7,315 bases of DNA from Actinobacteria bacterium UBA2541 (GTDB lineage: Bacteria; Actinomycetota; Actinomycetes; Nanopelagicales; Nanopelagicaceae): the NCBI GenBank assembly GCA_002340925.1, contig DDMR01000039.1, positions 1,052 to 8,366 of the forward strand, written 5' to 3'. Below, piece after piece: positions 1 to 6,456 of the stretch. The notes under the pieces were generated by a model. That model was given only the letters and a program-made list of their open reading frames with translations. It was not told the DNA's origin and did no database searches. The position numbers and the translations under genes are program-made. Every line of letters starts with the position of its first letter. Position 1 is the stretch's first letter.

Positions 1-501
1 CGAATAATCTCTCTGGCGATATCGGCCCGAATTAAATCAGGGCTAGTTAGAAATACACCTCGCAAAAATGGTGATAGTGCAGTTTCATACAGACCTTTAA
101 AATCTCTGGCCGGAATCTCCTAGTTTGCTATCTCTAGAATTGCTAACTAAAAATTTACCAAATTCAATTTTTTCGGCAAAACTTCCAATGCTTAGAGTTT
201 TCACCAGGTGACTTAATCCAATCTTTATTTCACTTGATCCTTCAAAAATTCGAAGGTTTTTAAAAACTTCGCAGAACTCCAAATCCGAGAGCGCACTAAG
301 CCTTTTGATTTCGGAATAGTTTGGATTTATGACCTGAAAGCCATGATCGAATAGAAAGCCATTGACCGAATCTGTCTTTACTCTTCCCCCGACGCGATCA
401 CTACTTTCGAGAACCGTGACGCTTGCGCCTCGGCGTTGCAGGTAGATCGCGCAGGTCAGTCCAGCTAAACCTGCGCCAACTACTACAACTGATTTACTCA
501 C
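1..501 (-). pseudogene. NAD(P)/FAD-dependent oxidoreductase (amine oxidase-like), frameshifted and cut by the window edge
   Basis: This is a flavoprotein of the FAD/NAD(P)-binding amine oxidase / phytoene desaturase-like superfamily; its substrate is unknown. The N-terminus has a Rossmann dinucleotide-binding motif ([10 protein letters not shown], glycines 9, 11 and 14), the acidic residue ending the second strand (E32) and the following RVGGRV motif, then FDHGFQV near residue 52. The first frame stops after 134 residues with TAA at 97-99, while family members usually run to 400 residues or more. The next frame is open from 119 down to the window edge and reads GLYETALSPFLRGVFL, a typical mid-family segment, so this is one gene split by a frameshift. 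The start is a GTG at 499-501 that overlaps the TGA of the MMPL gene (GTGA), with AAGG just upstream, so the two are probably co-translated. It may be a true pseudogene, a sequencing error or recoding; the sequence alone cannot decide. Confidence 0.8.
96..122 (-). other. Frameshift interval in the flavoprotein gene
   Basis: Upstream of this interval, frame 1 carries the N-terminal FAD domain. Downstream, only the +1 frame carries family-like sequence. The +1 frame has a TAG at 120-122 and frame 1 has a TAA at 97-99, so the switch must lie between them. The likeliest spot is the run TTTTAAA (minus strand, 96-102): with three T instead of four, the frame would read straight through as GQRF-KGLYE. 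An indel elsewhere in the interval is equally compatible. Confidence 0.75.
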
Positions 502-2723
502 TTACCTTGATGCTGTAACTTGGAAGGCCACCAAACCTTTGGCCCGATTTCGTGCACCAGTGCTGGAACCAAAATCGAACGAACAATCATGGTGTCGAGC
601 AGAACTCCGAAGGCAACTGCGAAACCTAATTGGGCAAGAAATACCAGTGGCAAAACTCCTAGAACTGCGAATGTTGCTGCCAGAACAATTCCTGCCGATG
701 TAATCACACCACCAGTAACTGTTAGGGCCTTCGTCATTCCTGCTCGGGTTCCCAACTTCAGTGATTCTTCACGGACGCGAGTCATCAAGAAGATGTTGTA
801 GTCGATACCCAGTGCGACCAAGAAGATGAATGCGAATAATGGGAATGCCGGGTCTGATCCAGCAAAACCAAAGATATGGTTGAAGACAATTGCGCATGCG
901 CCTAGGGTGGCAAAGAAAGAAATTACAACGGTCGCAAGAAGAAGAACTGCTGCGTAAATAGAGCGTAGAAGCAAACCAAGAATTATTGCAATCAGAAACA
1001 GGACGATTGGAATAATCAGATTTCGATCATGCTTGGATGCTTCATTGATGTCGTAACTTACTGAGGTGGATCCACCAACGAGGATTGATTTATCCAGGCT
1101 CTCCATATCCGCACGAAGTCCTGGAATCAGTGCAATAGCCTCTTCAGAATCTGGCGCATATTTCAAAGTTACATTCAACAGCATATTTCCATCTACAACT
1201 TTTGCTGGAGGAAGTGGTTCTCCCGGAACTGCAAAGCCCATAAACATAGCTTCTACCGAATCAACTCCAGGATTTGATCTTAATTTTGCAATCGCAGCTG
1301 GTGCAATTGCTTCTTTAACAACAACTTGCGTTGGTTGTCCCTGTCCGCCAGGAAAATGCTTAAGCAATTCTTCTTGACCGACTACCGAATCAGTGCGCTT
1401 AGTGAATGAATCAATTGTTGATAGACCGGTCGCATTTAGCGTTGTTGAGAAGCCAGCCAAAACTATGAGCAGCGCTGTCGCACCGATCCAATATCTACGA
1501 GGTTTACGTTCAGTCGCTACTCCAACTTTGGCCCAAGCTCCAGTTAATTTCTCATCAGCCTCACCGAAGCGAGCAATTTTTGGCCAGAATATCCAGCGTC
1601 CGAAAATAACCAACAGCGCGGGCAGAAGTGTCAAAATCGTAATCATCGAACAGATAATTCCGATTGCGCCCACTGGTCCAAGTCCTCGATTGTTATTTAA
1701 TTGGCTGAGGAGCAGAACCATTAGACCTATAACAACAGTTGTTCCGGAGGCAAGGATTGGTTCAACTACTCCACGCCAAGCAACTTTCATCGCATCGAAT
1801 CTGGATTCGTGAAGATGAAGTTCTTCTCGGTAACGGGCAATCAAGAGCAGCGCATAGTCCGTCGCAGCGCCCAGCACCAGAACCGAGAGAATTCCTTGTG
1901 ATTGTCCGTCGAGTGTAATCACATCATTCTTAGCCAATAGATAGACAACGCCGCCGGCAAGAGTGAGCGCTATGCCCGCTGATAGCAAAGGCAGTATCCA
2001 AAGGATTGGGGATCTGTAAACAACAATCAAAATAATTGCAACTACAGTTGCGGTAGTAGTCAAAAGCGTTGAGTCAATGCTGCCAAATGCACCAAAAAGA
2101 TCAGCCAAAATTCCGGCAAATCCAGTTGTATGTGTTACGAAACTATTACTATCTGCAAATTCATTTGCATAGTAACGGATAGCTTCGACTATTCCAGGAA
2201 GGGCTGGCTCTTCGCTGCCTGGAAGAAATTCAGTAGCAATCTGGACGCTGATCGGAAAGTTGGCAAGAATCGCTTCGCCATCTTCTGAAGGAAAGGCAGT
2301 TATCGGAGCGCCATCGATAAAGTAATCTGAAATTGGGATTGAAACATCATTTCCTTCAGTATTTTTCAAAAGTTCGCCATCACTGTGAACTATTGGCTTA
2401 GAACCAAGAGTCTGTGCAAATGCCTGAGTCGATGCAATTTTTTCTGGGGTAACTTCACCAGTGAAGAGAACTAGGGCTGGAATCTGATCATTCGCGCTAT
2501 CTGAAAATTTTGTGATTGCATTTGCTGCCCTTGTGGCTACCGAATCTTCAGGCAGGAAAGAGGAGTTGTTATTCTCTTGAACTGTCGAAAGCTTGCCAAA
2601 TAGCGGCCCCGTGAAACTTGAGATTGACATCCATACGATGACTACAACGATGGCCAGCCAAAGCGGTTTGCGCCCCTTAATTGTTCGAGTTTTTGAGGTT
2701 TTTGATTTAGCGTCTGAGAACAT
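498..2723 (-). CDS. MMPL family (RND superfamily) transporter
   Basis: This is a proton-driven membrane exporter of the MmpL/RND superfamily; the cargo is not identifiable from sequence. At 741 residues it has the duplicated family layout. A basic N-terminus is followed by one membrane helix (about 20-38), a first extracytoplasmic domain (about 45-217) and a five-helix bundle (about 220-378). A seventh helix (about 411-426), a second extracytoplasmic domain (to about 565) and a final five-helix bundle (about 569-720) complete it. Each half carries the conserved Asp-Tyr pair, in [15 protein letters not shown] (D289, Y290) and [15 protein letters not shown] (D641, Y642). These match the Asp-Tyr pairs described as the proton relay of mycobacterial MmpL3. 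An in-frame TTG at 2736-2738 would add five residues, but the ATG at 2721-2723 has GGAAAGG six bases upstream and is preferred. It is first in a minus-strand operon with the FAD oxidoreductase. The organism need not make mycolic acids, so an MmpL3 role is not assumed. Confidence 0.93.
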   Translation of the reverse strand: MFSDAKSKTSKTRTIKGRKPLWLAIVVVIVWMSISSFTGPLFGKLSTVQENNNSSFLPEDSVATRAANAITKFSDSANDQIPALVLFTGEVTPEKIASTQAFAQTLGSKPIVHSDGELLKNTEGNDVSIPISDYFIDGAPITAFPSEDGEAILANFPISVQIATEFLPGSEEPALPGIVEAIRYYANEFADSNSFVTHTTGFAGILADLFGAFGSIDSTLLTTTATVVAIILIVVYRSPILWILPLLSAGIALTLAGGVVYLLAKNDVITLDGQSQGILSVLVLGAATDYALLLIARYREELHLHESRFDAMKVAWRGVVEPILASGTTVVIGLMVLLLSQLNNNRGLGPVGAIGIICSMITILTLLPALLVIFGRWIFWPKIARFGEADEKLTGAWAKVGVATERKPRRYWIGATALLIVLAGFSTTLNATGLSTIDSFTKRTDSVVGQEELLKHFPGGQGQPTQVVVKEAIAPAAIAKLRSNPGVDSVEAMFMGFAVPGEPLPPAKVVDGNMLLNVTLKYAPDSEEAIALIPGLRADMESLDKSILVGGSTSVSYDINEASKHDRNLIIPIVLFLIAIILGLLLRSIYAAVLLLATVVISFFATLGACAIVFNHIFGFAGSDPAFPLFAFIFLVALGIDYNIFLMTRVREESLKLGTRAGMTKALTVTGGVITSAGIVLAATFAVLGVLPLVFLAQLGFAVAFGVLLDTMIVRSILVPALVHEIGPKVWWPSKLQHQGK

Positions 2724-2729
2724 GCCTAG

Positions 2730-2736
2730 CCTTTCC
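2730..2736 (-). promoter_or_regulatory. Ribosome binding site of the MMPL gene
   Basis: GGAAAGG on the minus strand lies six bases before the ATG at 2721-2723. It selects that ATG over the in-frame TTG at 2736-2738, whose nearest AAAAGG is only one base away and too close to work. Confidence 0.6.
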
Positions 2737-2763
2737 AAGCCTTTTGGATTTAAGCCCTAATAA

Positions 2764-2793
2764 TTGGTTAAGAGCCGTAGGTTACCTTAGGCT
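2764..2793 (+). promoter_or_regulatory. Candidate lipB promoter giving a leaderless or near-leaderless transcript
   Basis: TTGGTT (2764-2769) and TAGGCT (2788-2793, fitting the actinobacterial TAnnnT pattern) are 18 bases apart. Transcription would start about 2800-2801, at the ATG chosen for lipB. No Shine-Dalgarno sequence precedes that ATG, which fits a leaderless message, common in actinobacteria. The match is weak and is an inference. Confidence 0.3.
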
Positions 2794-2800
2794 CAGACCT

Positions 2801-3466
2801 ATGTATGCGAAGACTTCAAGCCTCAGAGTGAATTCTGGTCAGATAGCGGTAGAACACTTAGGTCTTGTCGACTATAAAAAAGCCTGGGAATACCAACGTG
2901 AAATTCAGTCTGGGGTTATCGAGGGTCGAATTCCAAATACATTGATTTTGGTTGAGCATCCTTCGGTTTACACCGCAGGCCGGCGCACGCAAATTGAAGA
3001 ACGACCAATCGATGGAACACCGGTAATTGATGTTGACCGCGGCGGAAAAATTACCTGGCATGGTGAAGGCCAAATTGTTGGTTACCCAATCGTTAAATTG
3101 CGTAATCGAAATGATGTAGTCGGATTTGTCCGCGAAATTGAGAGCGCACTAATCGATGTCTGCGCAGAATTTGATTTGAGAACTGAGAGGTATTGCGAAC
3201 GGAGCGGGGTCTGGATCCGAGATTCGAAATCAGATCGAAAGATTGCTGCGATTGGAATTCGAGTGGCGAAGGGCGTAACCATGCATGGGTTTGCCTTGAA
3301 TATAAATCCTGATCTCACTGCCTATGATCACATTTCGCCATGCGGATTCACCGATACTGGCGTTACTTCACTCGCAAAAGAGCTTGGCAAAGATATTTCG
3401 ATTGAGGAAGTTCTACCTGTCCTTGAACGTCATTTATTGACTGCACTAGAACGGATTTCAGAATGA
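2801..3466 (+). CDS. lipB: Octanoyltransferase LipB
   Basis: LipB (lipoyl(octanoyl) transferase) moves the octanoyl group from octanoyl-acyl carrier protein to a lysine of lipoyl domains, the first committed step of lipoate synthesis in the cytoplasm. All family blocks are present (221-residue numbering): [10 protein letters not shown] (52-61), [12 protein letters not shown] (80-91), KIAAIGIRV with the catalytic lysine at 147, HGFALNIN from 162, and [12 protein letters not shown] with the acyl-carrying cysteine at 181. An in-frame TTG at 2744 would give 240 residues, and a GTG at 2828 would give 212. I chose the ATG at 2801 because its length suits the family and a possible promoter places the transcript start there; no start has a good ribosome binding site. 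Its stop overlaps the lipA start (ATGA), so LipB and LipA are likely translated together. Confidence 0.95.
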   Translation: MYAKTSSLRVNSGQIAVEHLGLVDYKKAWEYQREIQSGVIEGRIPNTLILVEHPSVYTAGRRTQIEERPIDGTPVIDVDRGGKITWHGEGQIVGYPIVKLRNRNDVVGFVREIESALIDVCAEFDLRTERYCERSGVWIRDSKSDRKIAAIGIRVAKGVTMHGFALNINPDLTAYDHISPCGFTDTGVTSLAKELGKDISIEEVLPVLERHLLTALERISE

Positions 3467-4392
3467 CACTCGCTCCGGAAGGTCGGCCATTACTTCGAAT
3501 TGAAGCTCGTAATGCCGCGGTTCCAATTGAACGCAAGCCTGAATGGATTAAGACCCGCGCAATCATGGGGCCGGAATACACCGCGCTTCGTTCGTTGGTT
3601 GCAAAGGAAGGCCTACACACAGTCTGCCAAGAAGCAGCCTGTCCAAATATTTTTGAATGTTGGGAAGATCGCGAAGCAACTTTCTTAATAGGTGGCGAAA
3701 AATGCACCCGACGTTGCGACTTCTGCAATATCGATACCGGAAAACCTGATCCCCTAGATCGAGATGAGCCTCGCCGGGTTGCTGAATCTGTACAAACTAT
3801 GCAACTTAAATATGCAACCATCACTGGTGTAACTCGTGACGATTTAGAAGATGAGGGCGCCTGGTTGTATGCCGAAACAATTCGCAAAGTCCATGAACTA
3901 AATCCAGGCACTGGCGTCGAAATGTTGGCTCCAGATTTCAGCGGTAAGTCACATCTGTTAAATGAAGTCTTTGAAACTCGTCCTGAAGTTTTTGCACATA
4001 ATCTTGAGACCGTTCCCCGAATATTTAAAAGGATTCGCCCGGCCTTTAGATACGAGCGTTCACTCGATGTGATTTCGCAAGCCCGAGCTTTTGGTTTAAT
4101 TACCAAGTCGAATCTAATTCTTGGAATGGGCGAAACCCGCGAAGAAGTAACCCAAGCCCTGATAGACCTTCATGCTGCCGGTTGTGACTTAATTACGATC
4201 ACCCAATATTTGCGACCAACACCTAAGCACCATCCGGTCGAACGTTGGGTCAAACCAAATGAGTTTGTTGAACTTAGCGCTGAGGCAAATGACATTGGAT
4301 TTGCTGGCGTAATGAGCGGCCCACTTGTTCGATCAAGTTATCGCGCGGGCAGGTTGTATAAGCAAGCACAAGAAAAACGAGCAAATATCTAA
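3463..4392 (+). CDS. lipA: Lipoyl synthase LipA (radical SAM)
   Basis: LipA inserts two sulfur atoms at C6 and C8 of the protein-bound octanoyl chain made by LipB, giving the lipoyl cofactor. It uses two [4Fe-4S] clusters. The auxiliary (sulfur-donating) cluster motif is C55-x4-C60-x5-C66 ([12 protein letters not shown]). The radical-SAM motif is C81-x3-C85-x2-C88 (CTRRCDFC). The C-terminal RSSY motif is at 290-293, whose second serine (S292) is known to ligate the auxiliary cluster. At 309 residues it is full length, and [10 protein letters not shown] near the N-terminus is typical of actinobacterial LipA. The ATG overlaps the lipB stop by four bases and has no strong ribosome binding site, which fits translational coupling. 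The TAA stop shares one base with the next start (TAATG). Confidence 0.97.
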   Translation: MTLAPEGRPLLRIEARNAAVPIERKPEWIKTRAIMGPEYTALRSLVAKEGLHTVCQEAACPNIFECWEDREATFLIGGEKCTRRCDFCNIDTGKPDPLDRDEPRRVAESVQTMQLKYATITGVTRDDLEDEGAWLYAETIRKVHELNPGTGVEMLAPDFSGKSHLLNEVFETRPEVFAHNLETVPRIFKRIRPAFRYERSLDVISQARAFGLITKSNLILGMGETREEVTQALIDLHAAGCDLITITQYLRPTPKHHPVERWVKPNEFVELSAEANDIGFAGVMSGPLVRSSYRAGRLYKQAQEKRANI

Positions 4393-5159
4393 TGCGTGAT
4401 TTCGTCTATCCCCCAGTTGTTGTAACGATAAAGACGCTCTGGAAATATTTAGGATTGAAATTTGATTTCAAGGGCACAGAGAACATTCCCGCAACAGGTG
4501 GCGCAGTTCTCGCCATCAACCACATCGGATATTTGGACTTTGCCATTACGGGAACTGGGGTTCTGCCACGCAAGCGATATGTCCGCTTCATGGCAAAGAA
4601 AGAGATCTTTGATCACAAAATTGCTGGCCCACTAATGCGCGGCATGCACCACATTTCCGTTGATCGATCTAGCGGCTCTAGTTCTTTTGTTGCGGCCCTG
4701 CGGTATTTGCGCGCAGGTGAAATAGTTGGGATCTTTCCGGAGGCAACAATTAGCCGGAGTTTTGAAATTAAAGAATTGAAAACCGGTGCGGTTCGATTGG
4801 CTATGGGATCAGATACTCCGATAATTCCAACAATTGTCTGGGGCAGCCAGCGAATTTTCACAAAGAAGGTAAAGCCAAATTGGAAGCGGAATAAGTTCCC
4901 CATCACTGTCGCATTTGGCCAACCTTTTATAGTTAAAAAAGGGCAGGATGTAGATGAAGCGGAAGCTAATTTACGTCAGCAGATGAAGGACCTACTAACA
5001 CAAGTGCAAGATTCGTATCCAGATTCACATGTTGGACAGCGATGGGCGCCAGCTCGTTTAGGTGGAACGGCACCAACCCCTGAGCAAGTTGAAATAGAAT
5101 GGGCAGAGCATTTGCTTAAACAAGAAAGAGAGAAAGCAAAGAATGAGGAGAAGGCGTAA
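4392..5159 (+). CDS. 1-acyl-sn-glycerol-3-phosphate acyltransferase family protein (PlsC-like)
   Basis: This is a lysophospholipid acyltransferase of the PlsC/AGPAT family, expected at the cytoplasmic membrane face adding an acyl chain to lysophosphatidic acid or a related lipid. The catalytic NHxxxxD block is seen as NHIGYLD (H44, D49). The later blocks are VDR (90-92), GIFPEAT (113-119, glycerol-phosphate binding) and a P-rich strand around 143-147 (PIIPT). The length, 255 residues, is normal for actinobacterial members, which often carry a tail like WAPARLGGTAPTPEQ (218-232) after the catalytic domain. The last 20 residues are highly charged. It sits between lipA and DUF4191 with one-base TAATG overlaps on both sides, so it is co-transcribed with lipoate synthesis. 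The exact acyl acceptor cannot be read from the sequence. Confidence 0.9.
   Translation: MRDFVYPPVVVTIKTLWKYLGLKFDFKGTENIPATGGAVLAINHIGYLDFAITGTGVLPRKRYVRFMAKKEIFDHKIAGPLMRGMHHISVDRSSGSSSFVAALRYLRAGEIVGIFPEATISRSFEIKELKTGAVRLAMGSDTPIIPTIVWGSQRIFTKKVKPNWKRNKFPITVAFGQPFIVKKGQDVDEAEANLRQQMKDLLTQVQDSYPDSHVGQRWAPARLGGTAPTPEQVEIEWAEHLLKQEREKAKNEEKA
5145..5154 (+). promoter_or_regulatory. Ribosome binding site of the DUF4191 gene
   Basis: GAGGAGAAGG lies inside the end of the acyltransferase gene, four to eight bases before the ATG at 5159. It is the clearest internal ribosome binding site of the operon. DUF4191 may therefore be translated independently as well as by coupling. Confidence 0.6.
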
Positions 5160-5872
5160 TGGCTCTATTTAAGAGAAAAGCTAAGGCCGAAAAAGTTCCG
5201 GCCGAAAAAGTTAAGAGCGAGAAGAAAGGGCAGATGAAGGTCCTCAAAGAAGCCTTCGCCCTAGTTCGCAAGCACCAGCCAATTGCATTTTTGTGGATGA
5301 TACTTTCCTTCGTCGTAGTAATGAGCATTGGACTTATTCTTGGCTTAAATTTTGATCACCCAATCTACTTCTCAATTATTTCGTTTCCAATTGCATTTCT
5401 AACTGCATTCTTCGTCTTTACCCGGCAAGCCAATACCGCAGCATTTTTATCAATCAAGGATCAACTTGGTGCAGGAGCTTCGGTCTTGATGGCGATTCGC
5501 AAAGGATTTACAACAACTACAGCAGTCAGTGTTGCTCGTAACCAAGATATGGTGCACCGAAGTGTCGGTCGCGCAGGCATCGTTCTCGTGGGAGAAGGTA
5601 GCCCCGCAGTCAAACAACTTCTGCTAGATGAGCGTCGCAAGATGGAGCGCTTTATCCCAGGTGTTGCACTAACCGAAGTAATTGTTGGTGAAGGTGCTGG
5701 TCAAGTTCCACTTCGTAAACTACAGAAGCATCTAAAGAAGTTGCCAAAAAAACTTAATAAAGTTCAGTTGCGAGAACTTCGTAGTCGAATCAAAGCTGTT
5801 GGTGGATTGAATATTCCAATTCCTAAGGGTCCAATGCCAATCAATCGAAATGCCAAAATTCCTAAACGTTAA
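5159..5872 (+). CDS. DUF4191 domain-containing membrane protein
   Basis: This belongs to the DUF4191 family, which is restricted largely to actinobacteria and has no established function. The 237-residue protein starts with a lysine/glutamate-rich segment holding a short imperfect repeat (AEKVPAEKVKSEK, 10-22). Two membrane helices follow, about 42-64 and 69-87. A soluble part after residue 90 contains VGRAGIVLVGEG (136-147) and a very basic stretch (about 185-212). The tail is proline/glycine-rich (GGLNIPIPKGPMPIN). The termini probably face the cytoplasm, since the flanks are basic. It is last in the lipB-lipA-acyltransferase operon, and the association of this family with lipA and glnA is a known actinobacterial arrangement. 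A role in envelope or lipid metabolism is only a guess from context. The stop abuts the RDD gene stop with no gap. Confidence 0.88.
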   Translation: MALFKRKAKAEKVPAEKVKSEKKGQMKVLKEAFALVRKHQPIAFLWMILSFVVVMSIGLILGLNFDHPIYFSIISFPIAFLTAFFVFTRQANTAAFLSIKDQLGAGASVLMAIRKGFTTTTAVSVARNQDMVHRSVGRAGIVLVGEGSPAVKQLLLDERRKMERFIPGVALTEVIVGEGAGQVPLRKLQKHLKKLPKKLNKVQLRELRSRIKAVGGLNIPIPKGPMPINRNAKIPKR

Positions 5873-5883
5873 TTAAGCTTTAG
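5862..5883. repeat. Imperfect palindrome over the back-to-back stop codons
   Basis: The 22 bases pair as CTAAA..TTAATTAA..TTTAG with two central-flank mismatches. The core TTAATTAA contains the TAA stop of DUF4191 on the plus strand and the TAA stop of the RDD gene on the minus strand. It is AT-rich and lacks a GC-rich stem, so it is a poor terminator candidate, though its symmetry could serve both directions. Confidence 0.5.
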
Positions 5884-6220
5884 TGTTTTTCACAACTACA
5901 GAATTTGCGACCCAGTCATGCAATCCCCTGCCCTCTCGAGTAAAAACTGCTGGGAGCACTAGGCAGATTAGAAGCGTTCTAATCAAAACTTTCCGGGCCG
6001 GCACAACTCCATAATTTGTAAAATCCACCACTCGCATTCGCAGTATCCGCTGACCTGCTGACGCCTGCTGCAAAGTGGTCAAAATACTGACCTGGATGAA
6101 GAAGATAACTAGCGTGCTGATCGACCTAGATCCGAATCCCACCAGGCTCGAGATGAGCAGACACATCAGCCAATCGATAATCAGAGCCAGAAATCGACGG
6201 CCCGTGCCTGCTTTAACCAT
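5873..6220 (-). CDS. RDD family membrane protein
   Basis: This is a small integral membrane protein of the RDD family, whose role is mostly unknown (some members elsewhere are linked to ion or solute transport). It has the N-terminal arginine-aspartate signature GRRFLALIIDW (7-17, R8/R9 and D16), hydrophobic segments about 10-28, 33-50 and 78-93, the middle block AGQRILRMRVVD (55-66) and the closing GRGLHDWVANSVVV (97-110). Its 115 residues are on the short side for the family, mainly because the first helical hairpin is compact. The ATG directly follows a GGGGG run, too close for a normal ribosome binding site; TAGCCT six bases before the ATG could be the -10 element of a leaderless transcript. 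It is transcribed away from glnA and convergent with DUF4191. RDD genes beside glnA are a usual actinobacterial arrangement. Confidence 0.9.
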   Translation of the reverse strand: MVKAGTGRRFLALIIDWLMCLLISSLVGFGSRSISTLVIFFIQVSILTTLQQASAGQRILRMRVVDFTNYGVVPARKVLIRTLLICLVLPAVFTREGRGLHDWVANSVVVKNTKA

Positions 6221-6275
6221 CCCCCAAGGCTATCTGTTCCTATATCTTCGTGAGCCGCAACCCCACCTGAAAGGT

Positions 6276-6313
6276 GAAACATAAATGTAACAATTCGGTT
6301 AACCGTTTTTTAC
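6276..6313 (+). promoter_or_regulatory. Candidate GlnR-type operator upstream of glnA
   Basis: GlnR, the nitrogen regulator of actinomycetes, binds arrays of gTnAC and GaAAC half-sites separated by six bases. Here GAAAC (6276-6280) and GTAAC (6287-6291) are exact matches with six bases between. At the same 11-base phase lie GTTAA (6298-6302, degenerate) and TTTAC (6309-6313, one base off). A perfect palindrome CGGTTAACCG covers 6296-6305. The array ends just before the presumed glnA promoter, where GlnR would be expected to act. No glnR gene is in the window, so the regulator is inferred. Confidence 0.45.
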
Positions 6314-6329
6314 GTTGACCACCTATATT
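6299..6329 (+). promoter_or_regulatory. Candidate glnA promoter
   Basis: TATATT (6324-6329) is the best -10 element before glnA, with TTAACC (6299-6304) as a -35 element 19 bases upstream. Transcription would begin near 6336, leaving a leader of about 70 bases. The -35 lies inside the palindrome CGGTTAACCG, so a protein bound there would affect polymerase directly. Confidence 0.4.
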
Positions 6330-6373
6330 TTCCCCATCACCAACCAGATTGGCAGGCGCAGCGAAGCACCTGG

Positions 6374-6397
6374 CCGATATGACTAATCCTAAATCGG
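6374..6397 (+). promoter_or_regulatory. Possible leader hairpin reaching the glnA ribosome binding site
   Basis: CCGAT (6374-6378) can pair with ATCGG (6393-6397) across a 14-base loop, and the right arm includes the first two G of the GGGAG ribosome binding site. The five-pair stem is weak and could be chance. Confidence 0.2.
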
Positions 6398-6456
6398 GAG
6401 AGAAATGTTTAAGAATTCTGCAGAAGTTTTTGCTTACATCAAGAAAGAGAATGTAA
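6379..6456 (+). other. Small upstream reading frame overlapping the glnA start
   Basis: ATG at 6379 opens a 25-codon frame ending at TAA 6454-6456, in a different frame from glnA and covering its ribosome binding site and first 17 codons. It has no clear ribosome binding site, and its codons inside glnA are fixed by glnA. It is listed as a candidate only. Confidence 0.15.
6396..6400 (+). promoter_or_regulatory. Ribosome binding site of glnA
   Basis: GGGAG (continuing GAGAA) lies four bases before the ATG at 6405-6407 and is the only purine-rich site near a start in this leader. It fixes the glnA start. Confidence 0.7.

Noticed and set aside
520..1812. Several plus-strand open frames opposite the MMPL gene
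   Set aside because: The MMPL frame is unbroken with all family motifs. These frames show no domain and no ribosome binding site.
2782..2800. DtxR/IdeR-like iron box before lipB
   Set aside because: The segment TTAGGCT recalls the iron-box core, but only about 11 of 19 positions fit and the second half does not align without an inserted base.
2744..2800. N-terminal extension of LipB from the TTG at 2744
   Set aside because: The added 19 residues do not resemble LipB, no ribosome binding site precedes the TTG, and it would remove nearly all divergent promoter space.
3363..4106. Long minus-strand open frame (247 codons) opposite lipB/lipA
   Set aside because: It lies antisense to lipA, whose cysteine motifs and family blocks are intact. 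Its translation is rich in serine and arginine without a recognisable domain, typical of a codon-bias shadow.
6264..6276. Small hairpin CACCT-GAA-AGGTG as a terminator
   Set aside because: The stem is five pairs with no T run after it on either strand, and it sits upstream of both flanking genes, where no terminator is needed.
6315..6320. TTGACC as the -35 element of glnA
   Set aside because: It is close to consensus, but no TAnnnT element is found 16-19 bases downstream, whereas TATATT lies only three bases after it.
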